From Caecitellus pseudoparvulus (taxonomy: Eukaryota; Bigyra: Bicosoecida): a stretch of 64,000 nucleotides of DNA. The stretch spans positions 496,001 through 560,000 of the forward strand of contig CBFFRQ010000067.1 of assembly GCA_965644315.1 (NCBI GenBank), given 5' to 3'. Numbering within the stretch: the first letter of the stretch is position 1; every line of letters starts with the position of its first letter. Positions 1 through 8,480 of this stretch are shown here, piece after piece. The notes beneath the pieces were generated by a model. It saw nothing but the letters and a program-made list of their open reading frames with translations, was not told the DNA's origin and searched no databases. Position numbers and translations under genes: made by a program.

Positions 1-2
1 AG

Positions 3-1436
3 CTGGATGCGCTGCGTGCTCTGCGCGACCGCAGTGCAGACGCCATCGACGCGCTGCAGAGGCAATATCGTACCGAGCTGGGCATCCCCACGCTGAAAGT
101 GAAGCACACAGCTGAGCAAGGCTTCACCATTGAGGTGCCTGCGAAGTCAGCAGGCGCTGTTCCGACACAGAAACACGGCCAGGACGCGGCGACAGACGGG
201 CAGTGGGTATGGAGCCGGACGCTGAAGAACACCGTGCGCTTCAAGAACACGCGCTTGTCCAAGCTGGATCGGCAGCTTGCCGACGCAGCCAACAAAGCCG
301 CAGCCCTGGAACGCAGCATCCTGCGAAATCTGGCCCAAGAATTGGCCGCCATCGCCCGGCCTCTGGCAGGCGCAGCTCGTGCCTTGGCAGTGCTTGATGT
401 CACCTGCAGCCATGCCCATGCCGCGGAGACCCTGAGGCTCTGCATGCCCAAAGTGCACAGTGGTGAACATGGTGGATCTCTCGTTCTCAAGGGGGGGCGG
501 CATGCTGTTGTGGAGCGGGGTTTGCTGGAAGCGTGGGCATACCGGTTCCGCGATGACTCGGCAGCCGCGGCAGGCGGCCTGCTGCTAGATCGCCACGTTC
601 GGCCCAGCGGTGGCTCTGGTGAAGCGTCGGCAGAGGAAGATGTAGCCGCTCTACAGCCTCCGCCATCCCGAGCTTTTGTTGCGAATGACACGTTCATGGT
701 TGACACAGACGGAGGCTTGCCGCCTGCCTGGAATAGCGAGACGACGGGCTCTCGGTGCATGCTGATAACAGGCCCAAACATGGGTGGGAAGAGCACCTAC
801 CTTCGGCAAATTGCACAAGCTGTCATTCTCGCACAAGCCGGCTCTTTCGTCCCAGCTGATGACGCTGATATAGGCATTTGTGACGCTGTCTTTGCGAGGG
901 TGGGCGCGAGCGATGATGTGGCGCGGGATCGTTCCACTTTCATGTGTGAAATGAGCGAGACAGCAGCACTGCTGCGAAGAGCCACAAAGCAGAGCCTGGT
1001 GGTCGTGGATGAGGTGGGCAGAGGCACGGCAGCGCTGGACGGCTTGGCCATTGCCTGGGCCGTGCTGGAGCATTTGGCAGGCCACGTGCATTGCCGCGCG
1101 CTGTTCGCGACACACTTCCATGAGCTGAGCAAAGTCGCTGCACAGTGGACGGGGCCTGGACACATTGGAAGGTACACAGTAGGAGTGGAGCTCACGCCGC
1201 TGGGGCCAGTGCTGACACATAAAGTGCAACCTGGCGAGTGTGAGAACTCCTTCGGGCTGCACGTCGCGCAAATGGCTGGCATGCCGGCCCCGGTTCTTGA
1301 GCGGGCTGAGCAGCTGCTAGCTGCGTTGGAAGCAGCCTCAGCCGGTAGTGATGAAGGGCTGCCATCCAAGGTGGGTGCCCAGCTGTCAGCTCAGCAAGCT
1401 GCGCTACTTGGTGCAGCCCAAGAGCCCCAGCGCTAG
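3..1436 (+). CDS. MutS/MSH1-type DNA mismatch-repair ATPase, C-terminal part
   Basis: This mismatch-recognition ATPase is open to the left edge of the window, so the N-terminus is missing. The frame is open from base 3 and the first residues (LDALRAL..., then YRTELGIPTLKVKH) match the clamp/lever part of MutS. The ATPase follows: Walker A GPNMGGKST near base 769, the GASDD and RSTFM..EMSETA segment, Walker B with VVVDEVGRGTAALDGLA, and ATHFHEL. The C-terminal helix-turn-helix region includes NSFGLHVAQMAGMP and ERAEQLL. No intron is visible in the retained part. The spacing and ASDD signature resemble bacterial MutS and mitochondrial MSH1 more than MSH2 or MSH6, so an organellar role is plausible but inferred. 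The stop at 1436 lies 32 bases from the convergent seryl-tRNA synthetase stop. Confidence 0.9.
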   Translation: MDALRALRDRSADAIDALQRQYRTELGIPTLKVKHTAEQGFTIEVPAKSAGAVPTQKHGQDAATDGQWVWSRTLKNTVRFKNTRLSKLDRQLADAANKAAALERSILRNLAQELAAIARPLAGAARALAVLDVTCSHAHAAETLRLCMPKVHSGEHGGSLVLKGGRHAVVERGLLEAWAYRFRDDSAAAAGGLLLDRHVRPSGGSGEASAEEDVAALQPPPSRAFVANDTFMVDTDGGLPPAWNSETTGSRCMLITGPNMGGKSTYLRQIAQAVILAQAGSFVPADDADIGICDAVFARVGASDDVARDRSTFMCEMSETAALLRRATKQSLVVVDEVGRGTAALDGLAIAWAVLEHLAGHVHCRALFATHFHELSKVAAQWTGPGHIGRYTVGVELTPLGPVLTHKVQPGECENSFGLHVAQMAGMPAPVLERAEQLLAALEAASAGSDEGLPSKVGAQLSAQQAALLGAAQEPQR

Positions 1437-1468
1437 CCAGTGCCGCGATCCCTTGCAGCATTCGAGTT

Positions 1469-3095
1469 TTACCGCTCTTGTGCAGCTCCGAGGTGCTCGC
1501 GTCCACCCAAGAATGGGCGCAGTGCTGGCGGAACCTGCACCCGCCCATCGGGCAGTTGATGTGTCTCTAGCAATGCAAGCATGACACGGGGCACGGCCAG
1601 CGCAGTGCCGTTCAGCGTGTGAGCAAAGCGGTTGTCCTTGTGGCCATGCCGATACCGCATGCCGAAACGCCTCGCCTGATAGTCAGTGCAGTTTGACGCG
1701 GAACAGATTTCTCCCCACGACCCCGGCTCCCCGCCGTCAACTTCTCGGCGCCCAGGCATCCACGCTTCGATGTCGTACTTGCGCGCAGCAGAGGCGCCCA
1801 GTTCCTCCGTGGGCATGTCCAGCACCCGCGCATGCAGTCCCAGCTCCTCCACGATGCTGCACTGCAAGTCCAAAAGCTCCTCCAGCACCTGCTCACTGGC
1901 GTCTTCAGCACACACAACAGCCAACTCCACCTTTGAAAATTGGTGCAGGCGGTACAGACCCCTGGACGCGGCGCCACCGCCGCCTGCCTCCCGCCGGAAG
2001 CAGTGACTCACAGCAGCCATGCGCAGAGGCAGCTGGGCCGCTGCGAACAGCTTGCCGGCGTTCATCGCCATGAGCGGGATTTCAGCCGTCCCAATCAAAC
2101 AAAGGTCTGTGCCTCCTACCGTGTACACCTGACTGGCCTCTCCACGGGGATGGAAGCCACATGCCTCAACAGCATGCACATGTGCCAGATCGGGAGGCGC
2201 GTGCAGGTGGAATCCTGCACTCGCTGCTCGCTGTAGCGCGAAAGACACGAGTGCCTGCTCCAGCAGCACCCCATCCCCTGTCAGGCACGCGAAGCGGGGC
2301 CCCGCCACAGCTGCTCCCGCTGCCAAATCCAGTAGGCCCAGATCGCTGCAGATGTCTTCGTGATCTCTCACGTGCTGCATGGGGGAAGGTGGTGGGCCGA
2401 CGCTGCGCACGTGCACTGCAGCGGATTCAGGCCCCACAGGCACACCAGGTGCAGTCCAGTTTGGAAGGGCCAAACTGGCTGTCAACACGGCTTCACTGGC
2501 TGCGGCCAGCTGCCCCTCCACTTCTGCCAGGGCAGCTTTGATCTCCACGCCGTGCGCACGCAGTGCCTCCAAGTCTGCACTTCCTGCCTTGGCGGCACTG
2601 GCGCTCGCCTTGGCATTAGAATTGCGTTCTGAATCGCGGTCATGGGGGACGGGGAAATGCTGTGTGGCTCAGGCGCGTCTCCCTGCGGCGAAACGCACCT
2701 GTGCGCAGTGCCTGGCTTCTGTGTTTCAGCTCAGCCTCCAGGTGCAGCTGCTGGGCAACTGCCGCGGGGTCCCCCAACATGTTCCTGTGAGGAACGCTTT
2801 CGCAATAGTGTCAAGTTCCTGCCATCGTTCTGCGGCACCTCTAGCCCAGCACGCCGCCTTACCGTTCCTTCAAGTTCTGTGCCATGCCCTGCACATCACT
2901 CGCGATTCGCTTCGAGTCTGGCCGTGGGCGCCAGGCAGCTGCACAAGAGCGCAAGGCCATGCCACACAAGCCAAAACGTAGCACGTATGCCTGGCTTCCC
3001 TCCTGCTGGCTTTCAGCCTGCGACTTACCCGTTGCCAGGTGTGACATAGCCCGGCGCAGCTGCCACAGCGGGGTGCGGAAATTGCGAGCCAACAT
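1469..3095 (-). CDS. Seryl-tRNA synthetase, organellar (bacterial-type), 4 exons
   Basis: This class II enzyme charges tRNA-Ser. Inferred exons are 3095-3029, 2938-2863, 2784-2699 and 2628-1469. All GT-AG junctions keep phase and give 462 residues, normal for the family. The first exon encodes a basic, Arg-rich, acid-poor leader (MLARNFRTPLWQLRRAM) typical of mitochondrial import. Exons 2-4 form the helical tRNA-binding arm (DSKRIASDVQGMAQNLKERN, then AQQLHLEAELKHRS and ERNSNAKASA). The catalytic domain shows the TAEIPL loop, motif 2 (FRREAGGGGAASRGLYRLHQF) and motif 3 (GEICSASNCTDYQARR, then LNGTALAVPR). The bacterial-like motif 2 and the leader suggest the mitochondrial or plastid enzyme. 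Donors are GTAAGT, GTAAGG and GTGCGT. Confidence 0.93.
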
Positions 3096-3615
3096 GCCTG
3101 AAAAGCCCGCACACTAGGACTGCAAACGCAGCTACGGAGAAATAAAATGGGTGATCTATTGTTGTGTACGTGGGAAATTATTTACACGGAGTAGTTTTAG
3201 CTCATGCCTCTCCCTGTAGCGCCCTGGGAGGCTGGTCAGCAATCTCTGCATGGCAGCCACTAGCACCCCAGCGTGGGGTAACCTTGCCGATGATCCAGCC
3301 CCAACCCGCATACATGTGTGTGTGGGCGCTCACCGTTGAGGTCCAGCGACCTGCAGTAGCGGACCTAGCGCCTGCTGCCCGAGGGTCAGCCAAGCGAGGA
3401 GCCATACATCTTGAACAAGCCTTCAAACACCTTCAAACGTAAAAAGAAACTCAACCAACAAACAATAACTTCCCGCTGATGCAAAAAAGGTTGTAGCTTC
3501 TTCATGTGTGCATGTTTCACTAGCCCGCACCCAAGCATTGGCTGCGGGGGCTTGTGCGGGTTTCACTTGCGTTTCAGTCAGGACATCAGCCACAGCCACT
3601 GCTTCCTTGAGAAAC
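3096..3615. other. Divergent intergenic region
   Basis: This stretch separates the seryl-tRNA synthetase start on the minus strand from the unknown gene on the plus strand and should hold both promoters and 5' leaders. It is more AT-rich than the genes, with AATAAAATGG near 3141, an A-rich stretch around 3441-3450 and AAAAAAGG near 3482. The downstream reading frame is open back to 3508, so the true start of that gene could lie slightly upstream of 3616. I see no RNA gene or repeat. Confidence 0.4.
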
Positions 3616-5970
3616 ATGGACCACTTCCAACAAGAGGTCATGGCAGCCTTGCGGCAGATGAGTGCAAGAATCGATGCTGTGGCAGCAGAGGCCAGCCAGG
3701 CTCGTGAGCTGTCCCTCCAAGCGCTGGCAGCAGCCAAGGCTGGTGCAGGCAGCGCGGCACAGCCTGCCGCAGGCGCCACCCTGAGCACCCAAGCCACGAA
3801 CCAGGTGCCCATACACCCAGCTGTACATTCGAGGCAGGCGCGTCCAGCACCAGCTTCGCGATCCCGGGTCGCAGCCCCCTCACCAGGTGTCTCCGATGTG
3901 GCTGCCCCACGACCCACCGGCTCTGCCACCGCCCGGGCCTCAAGCCCCCCACCCAGCACCAGCGCACATTCCTCCACCCGAGTGATCGTGTGTGCGCGTC
4001 GTGGCTCTGGCCGTGGTCGGCGCCCAGGAGGCCCAGGCCGGGCGCAAGCAGCCACTGCACAGGGCCAAGCACGGGCAGCTGCGCCTCACTCCCAAGCGGC
4101 CCGGCGACAGACTGCAGCAGGCGACACGTTAGAGGCATCTACATACAAGGACCAGGTGGCACTCATGCCTGGGGCACTGCAGCTGGTAGAGGGGTCGCAT
4201 GATGCGTTTGGCCTGAGCAAGCCAGAGCTTAAGTTCGGGAGCTGGAGCTGCGATAGCCGGCTGTTCTGCCTGGACATCTTGACGCGAGTGACGCAGACGC
4301 ACACCATCATCGTCACAGAGCGGGTGCCCACTGCATATGGCAAGTACACTGCCTACGGGACGTCCCTCTTCACGACGCTTCTGCGCATGGACTTCTGGCG
4401 AGTGAGCTTTAAAGACTTCCCTGAGACGGACCCCCCACCGCACACAACTGGTACGCGCCTGTTGCCGCCTCCCCCCGCTAGCCTGTACGGCAGCGAGGCA
4501 GGCATCGACCAGCGAGATGGCAGTGTGAACTTGGCCCATGCTCCGGGCAGGCAGCCTCATCCCAGCCGAGGGCATGCCGGACAAAGGTGGCTCCTATACC
4601 AGAGCCGGGAGTTGTGGATGGCCTTCGTCAAGCGCACAGGATGGGTGACGGTGGACTCGACAAGGCGGCGCAGCAAAATTAAAGCGTGGTGCGCCTGGGA
4701 GCTGCAGTGGGCAGGGCCCACTCCCATCATGATGGAGCGAGCCGCTGCCCAGCTTGGCGTCACGTGCACGATGTCAAATTGGCGAGAGGTGTACGCCACA
4801 GCTGTCACCCTGCCCCTGCAGAGGGATCCTCTGCCTTGGGAGCCACGGGAGCCAGCCACCGTGTCCACGTTGGACACAGGTGCCCTCAGCAGCCCCAGTC
4901 GAGCCCTGCGGTCATCGCAAGAGTCAACGGGGTCCACGGAGAAGGCGAGCCGTACCAAGCGCCCAGCAGACCCACCCAGTCACCTGCAGTCTTTGGCGAA
5001 GCAGCCACGAGTGGGTGAGCACTCCTCAATCACTGGGGCTATCGTGATAGATGACGACGATGATGGTGATGGCACGACCGAGGGCAAGGGCACAGGCGGA
5101 GCTCCCGAGCATGTGCAAAGTGGCGGTGCTGCTTCCTCGAAGTTGGCCCCGACCACCTCTGCAGTGACAGCACTGATGGCGGTGCCAGCACACATGTCAG
5201 GCAGGCATGACTTGAGTGTCAGCCCCCCCCTCGCACTGAGCAGTGATACCGCCATGACGGCGGGTGCCAGCCTTGCTCACCGATCCCTCAACCCTCCACC
5301 ATTTCGAGTTGGCTTTATCCACGGAAAGGGTGCCGATCCCAACCCTGAGCTGGTGCCTGCCCCGCCGCACCCAGATCCTGCGCTTCGTCGTGATGTGACG
5401 TGGCAGGTGAAAGAGCTACCGCCTCAGCTGGTCAAGGGCTGCGGGGTGGAGCCGTTTCCTGAGGCGCAGGTGTGGAACCTCTCCACTCCCATCACAGCCG
5501 CTGAAGCCGCCGCATTGCATGCATCGGGGGCCTTGCTCAAGGGCAAGCAAAGCCTCAGCGCGACAGGCTCCGGGTGCATGAAGTACTATCACGTTGTTGT
5601 GGGCTCCACGGCCTTCTCTGCGGTGCTGAAGCGCGATTTCGAGCGCCTGCGGGCAGGCCTGCAGCCCAAGGAGCTCCTGCAGCAGATCCAAGCTGCCAGA
5701 GAGGACGCGAGTTCCACTACGGTGGTGCTGGCGTCGAAGCAGCGCACGTCATCTTGGGTCCTGGAGGCTGTCCCTGCTGTGTGCAAGAAGTTTGCACACA
5801 TCGAACTCGCTGGGGATGGTGCGGATGCCGACATGGAGCTGCGGTGGACGGGCCCTACCCCACAGACGGTGGAGGAATGGGCGCTGGATGGTGGCATCGT
5901 CTTGTCTCTCAAGACATGGAAGGGGGTTCTGAAGCGTGCTCAACAACAGGGCCTGTGGTGCCCGCCATGA
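3616..5970 (+). CDS. Unknown protein with internally duplicated WTGPTP-type domain and SUMO-interaction-like motif
   Basis: I do not recognise this family. From the ATG at 3616 the product is about 784 residues; the frame is open from 3508, but the ATG starts a clear helix (MDHFQQEVMAALRQMSARID). An Ala/Pro/Arg-rich linker follows, then a folded-looking region (about nt 4130-4820) with YTAYGTSLFTTLLRMDFWRV and, at its end, WELQWAGPTP...NWREVYATA. After a Ser/Pro linker containing IVIDDDDDGD (nt about 5040-5070, like a SUMO-interaction motif), a second related region (about 5395-5955) has YYHVVVGSTAFSAVLKRDFERL and MELRWTGPTP...TWKGVLKRA. The two halves therefore look like diverged copies of one domain. 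No membrane or signal segment is visible. The stop lies 43 bases from the convergent WD40 gene. A nuclear role is only a guess. Confidence 0.75.
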   Translation: MDHFQQEVMAALRQMSARIDAVAAEASQARELSLQALAAAKAGAGSAAQPAAGATLSTQATNQVPIHPAVHSRQARPAPASRSRVAAPSPGVSDVAAPRPTGSATARASSPPPSTSAHSSTRVIVCARRGSGRGRRPGGPGRAQAATAQGQARAAAPHSQAARRQTAAGDTLEASTYKDQVALMPGALQLVEGSHDAFGLSKPELKFGSWSCDSRLFCLDILTRVTQTHTIIVTERVPTAYGKYTAYGTSLFTTLLRMDFWRVSFKDFPETDPPPHTTGTRLLPPPPASLYGSEAGIDQRDGSVNLAHAPGRQPHPSRGHAGQRWLLYQSRELWMAFVKRTGWVTVDSTRRRSKIKAWCAWELQWAGPTPIMMERAAAQLGVTCTMSNWREVYATAVTLPLQRDPLPWEPREPATVSTLDTGALSSPSRALRSSQESTGSTEKASRTKRPADPPSHLQSLAKQPRVGEHSSITGAIVIDDDDDGDGTTEGKGTGGAPEHVQSGGAASSKLAPTTSAVTALMAVPAHMSGRHDLSVSPPLALSSDTAMTAGASLAHRSLNPPPFRVGFIHGKGADPNPELVPAPPHPDPALRRDVTWQVKELPPQLVKGCGVEPFPEAQVWNLSTPITAAEAAALHASGALLKGKQSLSATGSGCMKYYHVVVGSTAFSAVLKRDFERLRAGLQPKELLQQIQAAREDASSTTVVLASKQRTSSWVLEAVPAVCKKFAHIELAGDGADADMELRWTGPTPQTVEEWALDGGIVLSLKTWKGVLKRAQQQGLWCPP

Positions 5971-6013
5971 CTTGGGTGCACCTGCCAAATTTGCATTGCA
6001 GGGAGCTGGCGTC

Positions 6014-8110
6014 TCACCCCCAAATGTCGTCCAGGGCGCTGGTGGCATCTGGGACCTCCCACACCAGCACACGGTTGGCGGCAGCGCCCAGAGTGTACAG
6101 CATGGTGCCACAAGGCGCCCACGCAATGCTCTGGATGCCGCTGGGCCCAAAGCACTCCAGCAAGTCTGGTGCCCCGCCTGGGATCGGGACCTCCTCCCCT
6201 GTGTCCCCCCGCATGAGCACCAGGCGGGTGTCCTTGGCGTGCACAAAGCCGGCCTTCTTGGCCTTTTTGCCGCTCTTGGCGCTGGGTGTCGAGGAGGCAG
6301 AGCCCTTGGTGCCTGGCGGCACCACCACAGCAGCTAGCAGAGCACCGCCTGGCGCGACAGCGCAATGCAGCACCGTGCCACCCCCCGGCACGGCCAGAAC
6401 GGACACCTCCTTCGGGTCCACATCCATGTTCCAGGCTACGTCTGCGTTCCAGCGCCGGCACGAGCCGTCAGCCGCCGTGGTGAGGGCTTGTGCCCGCCCA
6501 GGCAACCAAGCCACGCCCCGCACAGCCCCCTTGTGGCCTGGCAACGTGGTGACCTTCGCGATGCGTTTCACGGCACCGGCCTTGGCTCCCTGCACGTGCC
6601 ACACAGGTGCCTCCCGCGTCCGGTTGGCAATGGTGAAGAACTCCCCATCCTCAGACACAGCAATGCTGCTGTGCTGCATGAGCCCCGTTCCGAACCGTGC
6701 CAGCTGGGCGCCGGTGATGGACAGCACCGTGATGTCCTGGTCCACCACGGAGGTGCTGCCGACAACGATGTACGTGCTGCTGCGGTTCTGAGGGAAGGCC
6801 CCCACTGCAAGGAGGTCCAAGACGCCCTTTGCTGGCACGGGGAAGGCGGCCCTGTACTTGGGCGCTTTGTCATCCTTGGAGCTGACACTCCACACGACAA
6901 CGCGACCTTCGTGTGTGGAGCCGACGAGCAGGCGTGAGCAGGGGCTCCACGCCAGCGCCCGCACAAAGTCGTGCTCCACCTTCAACGCGTGCACACGGGT
7001 GGTGCCGGGACTGGCCAAGGTGTCCACGACCGTCACCCGAACAGAGGCGTCCTCCCCAGCGGTGGCCACCAGGCGCCCGTCTGGGCTTGGAGCCACAGCC
7101 GTGATGGCGCCCCGCGAGTGGCCTTTGAGACCCTTCAACAGGCTCTCATGTTGCGGCAGCTTGCTGGCCTCTGCCTGCCCAGCCTTGGCAGCCTTCAGCA
7201 GCGCAGCCATGCTCTTGCCGCCTGTGTGCCGACCGCGGTCCCCGCCCTTCTTGATCTTGCCAGCTCCAGCACCCGAGGCAGCACCGTCCCCGCCCTCTCC
7301 AGAGGCATGCTTCTTGCCCTTCTTGCCCTTCCCTTTCTTGCCTGACTTCTTGGAAGGCGTCTTCTTCGCGGCAGCGGCAGCTCGGGCAGCGGCTGCAGCA
7401 GACGCCAGAGCCGCTTGAGAGCGCAGGATGAGCGCCAGCATCACAGCAGCCATGACCGCAGCAAAGGCGCCCACGCAACGCTCCAGGTTCAGTGCACCGC
7501 CAGGGAAGAAGAAGTCTCGCGCAGCCTGCACGCCAGGCTGCACCACTGGCCACACCACGTCACCAGCGGAAGCCAGAGCAGGCTGTGATGCCTGCCACGC
7601 AGCCTGCGCGCCTCGCAGCACCCCCGGCGCATTGACACGCAGCCAGGAAACGCATGTAGCTTGTACACTCGCAGTCTGTGCAGTGAACCACTGCAGGCCA
7701 TCAGCTTGCAGCCAAGCGAAGGCTGCCTGCACAGTGGACACTGCCGTTGACACGTGTGGCAGCAGTGCCTGCCACGCAGAGACACACGAAGCACTAATCC
7801 GCGGCAACAGGACAAGCCACAGGTGTGAAATTGCCTGCATAATGGTCTGGATGGCCGCAGTCAGGGGCGGGGCCACCACTGCATGCACAGAGTCCACGGC
7901 GTAGGCTGCGTGCGGAAATAGAACGTCATTCCAGCCAGCCACGCCTTTGGACACGGCTGCCGCAGCTGTCGCGTGCACCTCGTCGCCCAGCGCATCCCAC
8001 GCAGCTACACAGAGGGTGGAGTACATAGACAGGGCAGGTACAACCACTGGGCGCCAAAGCCATCCCTGCAAGAAAGCAAGAGTGCTCTCAGACAAGTCGA
8101 ACGCCTCCAT
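6014..8110 (-). CDS. Membrane-anchored WD40-repeat protein, TBL2-like
   Basis: Single exon, 698 residues. The N-terminal 220 residues are Ala/Val/Trp-rich and read as amphipathic or membrane-associated helices, ending in a clear membrane segment (FAAVMAAVMLALIL, about residues 213-227). A Lys/Gly-rich basic linker follows (KKTPSKKSGKKGKGKKGKKH). From about residue 320 there are WD40 blades: LKGHSRGAITAVAPSPDGRLVATAGEDASVRV, FVRALAWSPCSRLLVGSTHEGRVVVWS, LPGHKGAVRGVAWLP, and a last blade IQSIAWAPCGTMLYTLGA..VLVWEV. Membrane anchor, basic linker and WD40 propeller is the order of transducin-beta-like 2, an ER protein linked to stress signalling. The propeller insert with a second Lys-rich patch (SGKKAKKAG) is unusual. 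The TBL2 identity is inferred; the architecture is seen. Confidence 0.8.
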   Translation of the reverse strand: MEAFDLSESTLAFLQGWLWRPVVVPALSMYSTLCVAAWDALGDEVHATAAAAVSKGVAGWNDVLFPHAAYAVDSVHAVVAPPLTAAIQTIMQAISHLWLVLLPRISASCVSAWQALLPHVSTAVSTVQAAFAWLQADGLQWFTAQTASVQATCVSWLRVNAPGVLRGAQAAWQASQPALASAGDVVWPVVQPGVQAARDFFFPGGALNLERCVGAFAAVMAAVMLALILRSQAALASAAAAARAAAAAKKTPSKKSGKKGKGKKGKKHASGEGGDGAASGAGAGKIKKGGDRGRHTGGKSMAALLKAAKAGQAEASKLPQHESLLKGLKGHSRGAITAVAPSPDGRLVATAGEDASVRVTVVDTLASPGTTRVHALKVEHDFVRALAWSPCSRLLVGSTHEGRVVVWSVSSKDDKAPKYRAAFPVPAKGVLDLLAVGAFPQNRSSTYIVVGSTSVVDQDITVLSITGAQLARFGTGLMQHSSIAVSEDGEFFTIANRTREAPVWHVQGAKAGAVKRIAKVTTLPGHKGAVRGVAWLPGRAQALTTAADGSCRRWNADVAWNMDVDPKEVSVLAVPGGGTVLHCAVAPGGALLAAVVVPPGTKGSASSTPSAKSGKKAKKAGFVHAKDTRLVLMRGDTGEEVPIPGGAPDLLECFGPSGIQSIAWAPCGTMLYTLGAAANRVLVWEVPDATSALDDIWG

Positions 8111-8480
8111 GCTGCCGCCAGCGGAGCTGAGTCGCTCTTAGAGAGTTGAAGCTCTCCCACAGGCTTGGCGAGTGATCATGCCACGGCTTCTGTGGCGCGT
8201 GGCCTCTACACACTGCCAAGTTCCTGGGTGTTGCAAATGTGTGACGCAACTTGCGCAGGCGGGAAGTCCACCGCCCACCGCCGCCAGCAGCTCGCCAAGC
8301 TCCCATGCGTGCAGCCCGCCATAATGGATGCAGCGTAAAACCAAAACGCGCAGAGCAGGCCCCGATGCCTGCTGCGTGGCCCCCACTTGCCTAGAATATG
8401 CGCCTGGTTCTCCCTTGGCGTGGAATCCAGCCTACACGGTGCCTCTTGGTGACGCCTGCTGCATCAGCGTTGGCGGCGGC
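8111..8480. other. Divergent intergenic region
   Basis: This lies between the WD40 gene start (minus) and the histidine kinase start (plus) and presumably carries both promoters. The sequence is GC-rich and unstructured by eye. A plus-strand frame is open upstream of 8481, but the ATG at 8481 opens the first plausible protein segment. I see no RNA gene or repeat. Confidence 0.4.

Noticed and set aside
4451-4586. Possible intron in the duplicated-domain gene (GTACGC...AAAG)
   Set aside because: Its length is not a multiple of three and removal breaks the frame carrying the second half, so I kept it as coding.
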